Source: Deltaproteobacteria bacterium (GTDB taxonomy: Bacteria; Myxococcota_A; UBA796; SXON01). Taken from it: 36,320 bases of DNA. Below are positions 13,165 through 21,548 of this stretch, one piece after another. The position numbers and the translations under genes are program-made. Every line of letters starts with the position of its first letter. Position 1 is the first letter of the stretch. Under the pieces are notes generated by a model. That model had not been told where the DNA came from. It was given only the letters and a program-made list of their open reading frames with translations, and made no database searches. The stretch covers positions 1 through 36,320 of the forward strand of contig BJHF01000067.1 of assembly GCA_014191855.1 (NCBI GenBank), in the 5' to 3' direction.

Positions 13165-16077
13165 ATGCACACCTCCCTCGTCCTGCTGTTGACCCTCCCC
13201 GCGTGCACCGCCCCCTGGGGGCCGACCGCCGAAGCGAAGTCGTTCCGCGGCACGCCGCTCCCTGTTGACGCTGAGGCGTGCTTCGCGGAGGTGACCCGCG
13301 TGCTCGCGGCGGACGACATGAGCGGACGAGGCCTCGCAACGCCAGGAAACGCCAAGGCCGCCGCAGCGATCGGCGACTGGATGGATGGGCTCGCCATCGG
13401 CACCCCGAAGTCGGGCCGCATGCAGCCATTCACGGCGCGGATCGGGGTGAGCCTGGGCGCCGAAAACTCGCTGGCCGGCGCCACGCTGGGCGTCGATTGG
13501 ACCCCGCTCGGCTTCTCCAAATCCTCCGCCTTCGCCGGGGATCTCGTGTTCGTCGGCTACGGCATTCGGGCGCCGGATCTGGGCTACGACGACTACGCGG
13601 CGATCGACGTAAAGGGCAAGGTGGTGCTCGCCCTGCGGTACGAACCCGGGGAGGACGACGAGAAGTCGCCATTCGACGGCAAGCGGGCGAGCCGGTACAG
13701 CGACCTCCGAACGAAGGCGATCTGGGCCCGCGAAGCGGGCGCCGCCGCGCTCGTCCTGGTGAGCCCGTCCAAAGCGGCCGACGAGCCGGACAAGCTGCCG
13801 CCGCTCAAAACCATGGGCCCGCTCTCCGACGCCGGCATCCCGGTCATCCAAGTGACCCGCGCGCTGGCGAACAACTGGCTCGCCGAGATTGAGTCGAACG
13901 TGTCCCAGGTTCAATCGACCATCGACTCGACGTACACGCCCGCGTCCGCCCGCCTCACGCCCGCGATCGCGTCCGGCAAGGTGGACCTGCGGGATGTCAC
14001 CGCCACGACCCAGAACGTCGTCGGCGTGATCCCGGGAAAGGGTGCGTTGGCCAAGGAGATCGTGGTGCTCGGGGCGCACTACGACCACCTCGGGATGGGC
14101 GGCGCAGGCAGCTTCCGCCCGGATGTGGAGGCCGTGCACAACGGCGCGGACGACAACGCCTCTGGCGTGGCCGGGGTGCTGTGCGCGAGCCGCGCGTTGG
14201 TGTCGGCGTCGGCGGACAAGAAGAACACCGCCGACCGGCGGACAATCGTCACCGTAGCGTTCTCCGCCGAAGAGATCGGGCTCGGGGGGAGCGCATGGTA
14301 CGTGCAAAACCCGGTCGTCGGCGCCATCGGCGATGTAGCGGCCATGCTGAACCTGGACATGGTCGGGCATCTGCGCGAAAACAAGCTCACCGTTCTGGGC
14401 ACGGACTCCGCTGCGGGCTGGGCGGAGCTGGTCAAGGCCGCGCAAATGGCAGTACCAACGCTGGTGATCAACGCCGGCGGGGATGGGTATGGCCCCAGCG
14501 ATCACTCAAGCTTCTACGGCGCCGGGATCCCCGTCGCGCACCTGTTCACGGGCGCCCACGAGCAGTACCACACGCCCGAAGACGACGTGGCGCTACTCAA
14601 CAACGCTGGCGGCGCGCAGGTAATCGCGATGACCGCCGCGCTTACCCAAGGCGCTGCCCTCGGCCCCAGGCTCGTCTACGCTCGCGCAACCGCCAGCGCG
14701 CCGACGACGGGAGACAGCCGCGGCTACGGCGCCTACTTCGGATCCGTGCCCGACTACACCGCGATGGAGGCCGCGACGGGCGGCGTGAAGCTCTCCGACG
14801 TACGGGCAGGGAGCCCCGCCGAGAAGGCGGGGTTGAAGAAGGGAGACGTGATCGTGGGCATGGCGGGCGTGGGGGTGGCGAACCTCTACGACATGACCTT
14901 CGTGCTCCGCGAACACAAGCCCGGCGAGACGATCGACGTCATCGTGCGTCGCGACGGCGCGGAGCTGCGCCTGCGGGCAACGCTCGCCCAGCGAAACGGC
15001 GACTCCGCCCCCGCGCCGATCCCCGAAACGCCGCACGGCAGCTTCACCGCGGGTGCCGTGCCGGCAACGAACATGCGAGAGTGGACGCCCAGCGCCGGCA
15101 AACCCACGCCCGAGCTGCTCCGCGCGGACGAACCTCACCTTGCCGACCTCCGCAGGCTCACCTTCGGCGGCGAAAACGCCGAGGCGTACTGGGGTCCCGA
15201 TGGCAAGTCCTTCAGCTTCCAGCGCACTCCGCCCGGAGGCGGCTGCGACGCTCAGTATGTTTACGATCTCAACACGGGGGCCGTCACGTTGGCCTCCTCC
15301 GGAAAGGGGCGAACCACCTGCGGTTACCTCGACTACCCGAAGGGTGGCTCCATGATCTACGCCACAACCGAGGCCAAGTCGGCCGCCTGCCCGGCGAAGC
15401 CCGACCACAGCCAGGGCTACGTGTGGGCGCTTTACGACGAGTACGACATCGTGAGAGACGATCTGCACGGCACCGTGAAGCCGATCCTCGCTTCACCCGG
15501 GTATGACGCGGAGGCGACCGAGTGCTTCAAGGATGGCCGTATCCTGTTCACGAGCACCCGAAATGGCGACATCGACCTGTTCATTGCCGAGAACGATGGT
15601 TCCAACATCACGCAGCTAACCAACACCCCCGGCTACGACGGGGGCGCGTTCTTCACCCCGGACTGCAAGCGCATCGTGTGGCGCGCGTCGCGGCCCACCG
15701 GGGACGCGCTTGCCGACTACCAGAAGCTCCTCGGGGAAGGCCTGGTTCGCCCCACGGAGCTCGAGATCTTCGTGATGGATGCGAATGGGAAGCACCCCAA
15801 GCAGATCACCCACAACGGCGTCGCAAGCTTTGCGCCCTACCCCACGCCCGACGGCAAGGGCGTGCTCTACTCCAGCAATGTGGGCGACAACCCCCGGGAG
15901 TTCGACATCTGGTTCAGCTCCTGGGATGGCAAGCCAACCCGGATCACCACCAGCGCCGGCTTCGACGGGTTCCCGATGTTCTCCCCCGACGGCAAGTGGC
16001 TGTTGTTCGCGAGCAACCGTGCGAACGCCGAAGGCCAGCACGACACCGATCTGTACATTGCTCGGTGGGTTCGCTGA
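13165..16077 (+). CDS. M28 peptidase lipoprotein with PDZ and TolB-like propeller domains
   Basis: This is a 970-residue protein. MHTSLVLLLTLPAC is a lipoprotein signal (lipidation at C14). Residues about 110-270 look like the PA-type insert of M28 peptidases (VFVGYGI, KGKVVLALRYEPG). The zinc peptidase domain has GAHYDHLG (H305, D307), NGADDNASG (D329/D330), FSAEEIGLGGS, LNLDMVGH and SDHSSFYGAGIPVAHLFTG followed by YHTPED. That is the complete metal site, so it is probably an active aminopeptidase. A PDZ domain lies at about 530-610 (AGSPAEKAGLKKGD). From about 650 to the end there are TolB/WD40-like propeller blades such as YWGPDGKSFSF, FTSTRNGDIDLF and MFSPDGKWLLFASNR. The ATG at 13165 was preferred because it places the lipobox correctly. 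Confidence 0.9.
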   Translation: MHTSLVLLLTLPACTAPWGPTAEAKSFRGTPLPVDAEACFAEVTRVLAADDMSGRGLATPGNAKAAAAIGDWMDGLAIGTPKSGRMQPFTARIGVSLGAENSLAGATLGVDWTPLGFSKSSAFAGDLVFVGYGIRAPDLGYDDYAAIDVKGKVVLALRYEPGEDDEKSPFDGKRASRYSDLRTKAIWAREAGAAALVLVSPSKAADEPDKLPPLKTMGPLSDAGIPVIQVTRALANNWLAEIESNVSQVQSTIDSTYTPASARLTPAIASGKVDLRDVTATTQNVVGVIPGKGALAKEIVVLGAHYDHLGMGGAGSFRPDVEAVHNGADDNASGVAGVLCASRALVSASADKKNTADRRTIVTVAFSAEEIGLGGSAWYVQNPVVGAIGDVAAMLNLDMVGHLRENKLTVLGTDSAAGWAELVKAAQMAVPTLVINAGGDGYGPSDHSSFYGAGIPVAHLFTGAHEQYHTPEDDVALLNNAGGAQVIAMTAALTQGAALGPRLVYARATASAPTTGDSRGYGAYFGSVPDYTAMEAATGGVKLSDVRAGSPAEKAGLKKGDVIVGMAGVGVANLYDMTFVLREHKPGETIDVIVRRDGAELRLRATLAQRNGDSAPAPIPETPHGSFTAGAVPATNMREWTPSAGKPTPELLRADEPHLADLRRLTFGGENAEAYWGPDGKSFSFQRTPPGGGCDAQYVYDLNTGAVTLASSGKGRTTCGYLDYPKGGSMIYATTEAKSAACPAKPDHSQGYVWALYDEYDIVRDDLHGTVKPILASPGYDAEATECFKDGRILFTSTRNGDIDLFIAENDGSNITQLTNTPGYDGGAFFTPDCKRIVWRASRPTGDALADYQKLLGEGLVRPTELEIFVMDANGKHPKQITHNGVASFAPYPTPDGKGVLYSSNVGDNPREFDIWFSSWDGKPTRITTSAGFDGFPMFSPDGKWLLFASNRANAEGQHDTDLYIARWVR

Positions 16078-16131
16078 CGGAGCGCGACAAAGGCACGCGC
16101 CATCCCGCGATGGCTGTGCTACACCGCGCTC

Positions 16132-17298
16132 GTGCTGCTCTTCTTCACCATCGCCTGCCAAAGCGACTCCGATATCGCCCGTGTTCACGAGCCCCCCGAC
16201 GTGTCGATCACCGCGCCCACGTTGGCCCAGGTGCTCCGGGTTGGCGAGGGGCCTTACGTCGCCACGGCCGTCGTCGCGGACAGCTTCACTCCCGCCGACC
16301 TGCTCCAGGTCACCTGGACGCTGGACGGGACCGCCGCAGAAGGCGAAGCGGACGGGCAAGGCGCCGTGGCCTACACCATGCCGCTTTCGTACGCCGACAT
16401 CGGGCCCCACACGCTCACCCTGCGCGCGGTCGACGAGGACGGAGAGGATGCCACCGCGTCCGTGGAATTCTCCCTACTTGGTCCTCGCGAAGCCCCCGTC
16501 GTCACGATCACGTCTCCGCTCGATGGCGCGGCCTTCTCGCCGGCGGACAGCATCACGTTCCAGGGAAACGCGACGGACACGGTCACCGCGGCCGCCGAGC
16601 TGATCCTGGCGTGGGACGTGGATGGAGCCCCGCTTGACGGCGCCGTTACCGCGGAGGGCATCTCGGTGGTGGTCGCAACGCTGCCCGCCGGCCTACACAC
16701 CATCACGCTGAGCGCCACCGATACCGACGCGGAAACGGGAAGCGACAGCATCTCCCTGAACGTCACGGACGTTCCGATCGAAGCCGAGCCAGGAGATTTG
16801 GTGTTCTCGGAGCTGATGATCGACCCCCAGGTGGTAGACGACACCATCGGCGAGTGGGTGGAGCTCTTCAACACCAGCGGCTCCTCCATCGACATCGGGG
16901 GCTACACCTTCCGCGACGACGACGTCGATGCCTACGAGCTCCAAGGCAGCATCGTGGTGCCGGCGAACGACTACGTGGTGCTCTGCGCGAACGTGGATGC
17001 CGCGACGAACGGAGGCGTACCTTGCGACGCCGAATTCGTCCGCGATTCCACTGGCAACGGCATGGCCCTCGCCAACGGCCCCGACGAAGTGGTGCTCGCC
17101 CGGCCCGATGGCACCGAGATCGACTGGCTACACTACGACGAGACGTGGTACAGCCTCGCCGTGGCAATCGGCGTGGATCCCAAGTACCAGGACGCCGGGA
17201 ACAACGACGACAAGATGCACTGGTGCGTGCAAACGACCATCGTAAGCACGGGCGGCGAGCCCGGAACTCCCGGCCAGGTCAACGACGGCTGCGAATAG
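16132..17298 (+). CDS. Lamin-tail-domain lipoprotein
   Basis: From GTG 16132 the product has 388 residues with the signal MLLFFTIAC (lipidation at C9). Two Ig-like or cadherin-like beta domains follow: about 20-120 (ITAPTLAQVLRVGEG, DIGPHTLTLRAVDEDGE) and about 122-215 (VVTITSPLDGAAFSPADSITF, AGLHTITLSATDTD). A lamin-tail domain spans about 222-388, with LVFSELMIDP, EWVELFNTSG and DIGGYTFRDDD, common on surface proteins of Myxococcota. The start is unclear. The frame is open back to 16078 and would read a longer, better signal (RWLCYTALVLL before the lipobox) but contains no ATG, GTG or TTG; an ATG at 16110 is one base out of frame. The 3' end overlaps the convergent hydrolase gene by 20 bases. 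Confidence 0.75.
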   Translation: MLLFFTIACQSDSDIARVHEPPDVSITAPTLAQVLRVGEGPYVATAVVADSFTPADLLQVTWTLDGTAAEGEADGQGAVAYTMPLSYADIGPHTLTLRAVDEDGEDATASVEFSLLGPREAPVVTITSPLDGAAFSPADSITFQGNATDTVTAAAELILAWDVDGAPLDGAVTAEGISVVVATLPAGLHTITLSATDTDAETGSDSISLNVTDVPIEAEPGDLVFSELMIDPQVVDDTIGEWVELFNTSGSSIDIGGYTFRDDDVDAYELQGSIVVPANDYVVLCANVDAATNGGVPCDAEFVRDSTGNGMALANGPDEVVLARPDGTEIDWLHYDETWYSLAVAIGVDPKYQDAGNNDDKMHWCVQTTIVSTGGEPGTPGQVNDGCE

Positions 17299-18106
17299 GG
17301 TGATCGTGCTGGGCCACGTGCTCCCGGATCGCGGCGTTCACGGCCGGGGCGGCGTGAAACGTCAGCCCGTGGCCGGCGTCGGGAACCGAGACGAGCCTTG
17401 ACCCCGGAATGCCGCGGTGCAGCCGCTCGGAGTGGAACGGTCGCACCAGCAGGTCCCCCTCCGGCTTGATCACGAGCGTTGGCGGCGCGATCTGGGTCAG
17501 GCGCCGACGGGTGTCGTGCCGGATCACGGCCAGGAGCTGCATCAGTGCTGTGCGCGAGGGCGGGCGTTGTCCAACTTGGAGCTGCATCCGCGCCCGCAGA
17601 TCCTCCGGGTTCACCGTCGCGAGGAACGAGGCCGGATACAGCAGGCGGGTAAGGTGCGCAACGCGGCCGGCAGCTGGGCCAAAGGCGGCGCGCACCCAGT
17701 GGTAGAGGCCGGAAAGCGTCGGGAGGATCCCGAGCGGCCCGCCCGGGTGGGTGGCGATGAGCGTCAACGACCGCACGCGCTCCGGCGCCGCGAGCGCCAG
17801 CTCCTGCGAGACCATGCCCCCGAGGCTCACGCCGACGACGTGAAACTCGGTCCAGCCCAACGCGTCCGCCACCCGGATGGCGTCCGCCGCGAGGTCGGGC
17901 ATGCGAAACAAGGAGGGCGGAGGCTCGCTCTGTCCAATGCCCCGATGGTCGAACCACGCCAGCGTATGGTCGGCCCCGAGCGCCTCGACCTGCGGCAACC
18001 ACACGGCGCCACGCATCCCGAAGCCCATGACCATGAGGAGCCGCGGTCGCGCCTCCCCTCCATTCGACTCAAACGCGATGCGCGGTTCCGTGGTTGTGTG
18101 CTGCAT
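17279..18106 (-). CDS. Alpha/beta-fold hydrolase
   Basis: This 275-residue protein has a typical alpha/beta-hydrolase layout: MVMGFGMRGAVW (oxyanion strand), FDHRGIGQS, the nucleophile elbow GVSLGGM with S94, an acid candidate in KPEGDLLV, and the late histidine in DAGHGL. The helical cap lies between about 125 and 195. The sequence resembles the broad group of esterases and 3-oxoadipate enol-lactonase-like hydrolases; the substrate cannot be told. ATG 18106 was chosen because the fold begins there (QHTTTEPRIAFES). It is divergent from rsuA with 41 bases between the starts, and its 3' end overlaps the convergent lamin-tail gene by 20 bases. Confidence 0.88.
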   Translation of the reverse strand: MQHTTTEPRIAFESNGGEARPRLLMVMGFGMRGAVWLPQVEALGADHTLAWFDHRGIGQSEPPPSLFRMPDLAADAIRVADALGWTEFHVVGVSLGGMVSQELALAAPERVRSLTLIATHPGGPLGILPTLSGLYHWVRAAFGPAAGRVAHLTRLLYPASFLATVNPEDLRARMQLQVGQRPPSRTALMQLLAVIRHDTRRRLTQIAPPTLVIKPEGDLLVRPFHSERLHRGIPGSRLVSVPDAGHGLTFHAAPAVNAAIREHVAQHDHPIRSRR

Positions 18107-18147
18107 GGGCCGCCGAACGTAGCCCAGAGGAGGATAGTGCACCGGCC

Positions 18148-18870
18148 ATGAACCTCGACGTACTCCTTCAGCGGCAGGGCTTTGGCACCCGGCGGGGCTG
18201 CCGCGTGCTCGTTCACCAAGGCCGCGTGGCGGTGCGCGGCGAGGTGATCGACGATCCAGATACCCAGGTTGAAGAGGAGGGAACCGAGTTTTCGGTGGAT
18301 GGCGAGGCCTGGATCGCACGCGGCCGCGTGGTGCTGATGATGCACAAGCCGGTGGACTACGAAGTCTCCCGCAAGCCTCAGCATCACCCCTCCGTGCACT
18401 CGCTCCTGCCGGAGCCGCTCAACGCGCGGGGCGTGCAGGCCGCCGGCCGCCTCGACACCGATACCACCGGCCTCCTGCTGTTCTCCGACGACGGCACGCT
18501 CATCCATGCGCTCACCTCGCCGAAGCACGAGGTTCACAAGACCTACGACGTAACGCTGGTCCACCCGTGCACGCCCGAGCTGATCCATGCGCTGAAAAGC
18601 GGCGTTCAACTTCATGACGAGCCGGGACCACTCTCCGCAGTATCCGCCGCTGCGACCGGTCCCGACACCCTGCACATCGTGCTGCGCGAAGGGAAGTACC
18701 ACCAGGTGAAGCGGATGATCGGCGCTGCCGGCAACCGCGTTTTGGCCCTGCACCGGCCGGCGGTCGGCAGCCTCAGCCTCCCGGCCGACCTGATGCCGGG
18801 CGAGTGGCGCTACCTGACGAACGAGGAACTGAACCGCGTGTGGGGCGCGGCGCCGCGCGCAAGAGCCTAG
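18148..18870 (+). CDS. rsuA: 16S rRNA pseudouridine synthase, RsuA type
   Basis: RsuA isomerises U516 of 16S rRNA to pseudouridine. The 240-residue product has an N-terminal S4 domain (DVLLQRQGFGTRRGCRVLV to about residue 60) and then the catalytic domain with MMHKPVDYEVS, the active-site motif AAGRLDTDTTGLLLFSDDG (catalytic Asp in GRLDTDTTG), SPKHEVHKTYDVTL, GVQLHDE, and the family-specific EGKYHQVKRM and PGEWRYLTNEEL. This matches E. coli RsuA closely in order and length, more than RluB/E/F. ATG 18148 begins at the S4 domain; AGAGGAGG lies about 14 bases upstream. The stop shares the four bases CTAG with the convergent methyltransferase gene. Confidence 0.92.
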   Translation: MNLDVLLQRQGFGTRRGCRVLVHQGRVAVRGEVIDDPDTQVEEEGTEFSVDGEAWIARGRVVLMMHKPVDYEVSRKPQHHPSVHSLLPEPLNARGVQAAGRLDTDTTGLLLFSDDGTLIHALTSPKHEVHKTYDVTLVHPCTPELIHALKSGVQLHDEPGPLSAVSAAATGPDTLHIVLREGKYHQVKRMIGAAGNRVLALHRPAVGSLSLPADLMPGEWRYLTNEELNRVWGAAPRARA

Positions 18871-19853
18871 AGGCCGGAGACCGGAGGCCGGAGGGCAGCC
18901 GACTTTCGGATCCGGCAGACGAAGAAGCCCTCGAACCAGGGCGACGGCGCCAACCGGAGCGCGCCCGCGAGCTGCGGAGGCAGCTTCCGCCCCTCCCAGC
19001 TCAGCACGGCCGGCCTGCGATTCGGAATGGGCAGGTCGATCGGCACCACCTCAGCGTCGGCCTGGTGCTTCACGAGGTGGGCCACCGGCTCCTCGTCTTC
19101 CTCCGGCGCGAACGTACACGTGGAGTACACCAGCACCCCCCCGGGCTTGAGCAGTCGGAACGCCGCGTTCACCATGCTTCGCTGCATGTGGTGGTACTTG
19201 GTTACGCGCGCCATCGACCAGAAGCGCAGCGCGTTCGGGTGGCTCAGATCGATCATCCCCTCCCCCCCGCACTGCGCGTCGAGGAGGATGCGGTCGAAGG
19301 GGCCGTCGATGAACTTGTCGATGTACTGGCCCGGGTGGGCCGTGAGCGACGAGGCATGTACGCCGAGCAGCGTCGTCACCTCGATGAGCTTGTCGAGGCG
19401 CAAGGCGTCGTTCAGCCAGAGCTCGGCGTGGTTGCCGGTGAGCGCCGCGACGTGAGCGGACTTCCCCCCGGGAGCGGCGCACACGTCAAGGATGCGCTCG
19501 CCCGGCTGGGGATCGAGGACGATGGGCGGGATGAAGCTCGAGGCGTTCTGGATGAACACCCGCCCTTCGCGAAACAACGGCGAGGCGACGAGGCGCGCTT
19601 TGTCCCCGTCGAGGTGGAACCCACCCGGGCACCACGGAATCGCCTCAAGGCCGAGGTCCAAGGCGCGCAGCTCCTCGAGGGTGGCCTCGGGATCGGCGGC
19701 GCGAAGGGTGTTGATCCGCACGCTCGGGCGCCGAGGCACGGACAACGCACCCTCCACGTCCCCGGGCGAGAGCGACAGCGCCGCCGCGGTGCGTCGAATG
19801 AACAGCTCACGGGCCGGGTCGCGACCACCCCGCGACGAAGGAGGGCGCGCCAT
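18867..19853 (-). CDS. RsmB/NOP2/Sun-family RNA cytosine-C5 methyltransferase
   Basis: The 328-residue enzyme has the SAM-binding motif ILDVCAAPGGKS (121-132), preceded by FIQNASSFIPP, and the catalytic YSTCTF with C246. The second conserved cysteine, which releases the product, is C195 but sits in LDAQCGGEGM where the family nearly always has DAPCSG; the Pro-to-Gln change is unusual. There is no NusB-like domain as in RsmB, and the overall pattern is nearer RsmF/YebU and the eukaryotic NSUN group. The substrate (rRNA or tRNA) is unknown. It starts only three bases after the stop of the MopE/beta-helix lipoprotein (TAG, three bases, ATG), so it may be co-translated with a gene of unrelated function. 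It converges on rsuA through a shared CTAG. Confidence 0.88.
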   Translation of the reverse strand: MARPPSSRGGRDPARELFIRRTAAALSLSPGDVEGALSVPRRPSVRINTLRAADPEATLEELRALDLGLEAIPWCPGGFHLDGDKARLVASPLFREGRVFIQNASSFIPPIVLDPQPGERILDVCAAPGGKSAHVAALTGNHAELWLNDALRLDKLIEVTTLLGVHASSLTAHPGQYIDKFIDGPFDRILLDAQCGGEGMIDLSHPNALRFWSMARVTKYHHMQRSMVNAAFRLLKPGGVLVYSTCTFAPEEDEEPVAHLVKHQADAEVVPIDLPIPNRRPAVLSWEGRKLPPQLAGALRLAPSPWFEGFFVCRIRKSAALRPPVSGL

Positions 19854-19856
19854 TTC

Positions 19857-21539
19857 CTACCAGTCGCCGTTCGCGCCGCCGTACGCGCCGATGTCGGCGC
19901 GGGAGCCATCGGCGTCAAGCTCATCCTCATCACCGGCATCGATACACGGCGAGCCGGACGCGAGCGCGAAGTCGTCATTGCTCGGGTCGGCGTCGTCGTG
20001 GTAGTCGACAAACGAGCAGGCCACTCCGAGGTTCCCGGATTGCCCGGTGGGGTCGGTTACCCCAACGTAGTCCGCGTTGTCGTTGTCGAACGCGTTGTAG
20101 GATGCGTACAGCGTTGCGCCGGTGCCGGAGATGCCGTAGGCGTTGCCGTCGAAGATGGAGTTGGAGATGGTGAGCGTGGAGCTGCGGGCGATCACGCCGT
20201 AGTCGTGACTCACGACGTCCACGTGGTCGAGGGTGAGCTTGGAGTCGTAGACCGCGAGGCCGCCCGGGGAGATTGTGCCGGCGTTCGCGTTCACGATGCT
20301 CGCGGTCATCGCCACTTCGCTCCCGGCATCCGCGTACAACGCCGCCCAGGAATACGCCGAATTCGCCGCGATCAGCAGGTTCACACCCGAGATCTCACCG
20401 GTCGTAACGTAGGCGCCGCCTCCATAGTATGCGTAGTTCCCCGTGATCCGCACGTTGTCCAGGGCGATCGAGGCGCCCTGCACGTACAGCCCGCCGCCGT
20501 AGCTGGTCGTGACATAGTGGCTCGACCCGACCACGCTCTCGGCGTACACCGGCAGGTCGTTCTCAGTGATGCTCACGTCGCGGAGCGTGATGGAGCTGGA
20601 CGCACCGACCGAAACGCCGCCGCCGAAGTACTTCGAGTAGTAGTAGGTGCTCGCGCCAACTACCAGCGTACTGTCGATTTTTCGCCCCCCGCCGCCGGTG
20701 ATCGTTACGCCCTGCAGCACAGATGCCGCGGTGCTGCCGGAGGCCACCGTGACCACCGGGGTGGTGCCGGAGCCGGTGAACACCGTGTCCTCCGGGCCCT
20801 CTTCCGAGCGCACCCAGGTGTCGTACGCGGGCCACTGGAGGTCTTCGACATAGTTGCCGGCGCCGAGCAGAATGCAGCTTGAACCGGAGTTCAGTCCCGA
20901 TTGAACCTTGTGGAAGGGATCGTCGACCGTGCCGGTGCCGGCGCCGGCCCCATGAACCACCCAAACCGGGGTCGACGGGTCACTGTCGTCGCAATCCCAG
21001 TCGTTGGCCACGACGTCGTCCAGCTCCGGGTAGGTGCAGGCATAGTCGAGGGTGGCCGCATCTCCAGCGCCGTCCCCGTCCGCGTCCAGCCAGTAGGGGA
21101 TGTCCAGCGGGAGGCCCTCGTCGGCCTCCCCGTTGCAGTCGTTGTCGACGCCGTCGCACACCTCGTCCGCGCCAGGCCAAACCTCCGCGCTCGAGTCATC
21201 GCAGTCGGCTTGTCCGGACGCGTACCCATCGGGTCGAACGCAGGCGAGCACCTCGCCGCCGGTGGCGCCGTAGCCGTCCGCATCCGCGTCCGGATGCCAG
21301 GCCACATCGGGCATTTCGTCGATCTCTCCGTCGCAATCGTTGTCGACCTCGTCGCAACCATCCGCCGCGTCCGGATGCACGGCGGCATCTGCGTCGTCGC
21401 AGTCGGCGCCTTCGGGGTACCCATCCTCGTCGCGATCCGGCGGGGTCGAAGCCGTGTCATCCCCCGAGTCCTTCGGAGTTTCATCCACGGGGACATCGGG
21501 GCAACCCACAAGCAGGGCTGCGGCGGCGAAGATGAGCAT
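19857..21539 (-). CDS. MopE-repeat, beta-helix surface lipoprotein
   Basis: The product has 560 residues. MLIFAAAALLVGC is a lipoprotein signal (C13). After a short acidic linker there are three calcium-binding MopE-type repeats: DRDEDGYPEGADCDD (35-49) with DEVDNDCDGEIDE; DADADGYGATGG (84-95) with ADCDDSSAEVWPG and DGVDNDCNGEADE; and DADGDGAGDA (152-161) with WDCDDSDPSTPVW. From about 205 the sequence becomes a right-handed parallel beta-helix with repeating GGG, SNSIF and TLTISNS turns, similar to pectate-lyase-like adhesins. The very end (DELDADGSRADIGAYGG) is a common close for such helices in Myxococcota. The role is probably surface structure or binding; no catalytic motif was seen. It follows the response regulator by nine bases. 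Confidence 0.85.
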   Translation of the reverse strand: MLIFAAAALLVGCPDVPVDETPKDSGDDTASTPPDRDEDGYPEGADCDDADAAVHPDAADGCDEVDNDCDGEIDEMPDVAWHPDADADGYGATGGEVLACVRPDGYASGQADCDDSSAEVWPGADEVCDGVDNDCNGEADEGLPLDIPYWLDADGDGAGDAATLDYACTYPELDDVVANDWDCDDSDPSTPVWVVHGAGAGTGTVDDPFHKVQSGLNSGSSCILLGAGNYVEDLQWPAYDTWVRSEEGPEDTVFTGSGTTPVVTVASGSTAASVLQGVTITGGGGRKIDSTLVVGASTYYYSKYFGGGVSVGASSSITLRDVSITENDLPVYAESVVGSSHYVTTSYGGGLYVQGASIALDNVRITGNYAYYGGGAYVTTGEISGVNLLIAANSAYSWAALYADAGSEVAMTASIVNANAGTISPGGLAVYDSKLTLDHVDVVSHDYGVIARSSTLTISNSIFDGNAYGISGTGATLYASYNAFDNDNADYVGVTDPTGQSGNLGVACSFVDYHDDADPSNDDFALASGSPCIDAGDEDELDADGSRADIGAYGGANGDW

Positions 21540-21548
21540 GCGCCCCCT

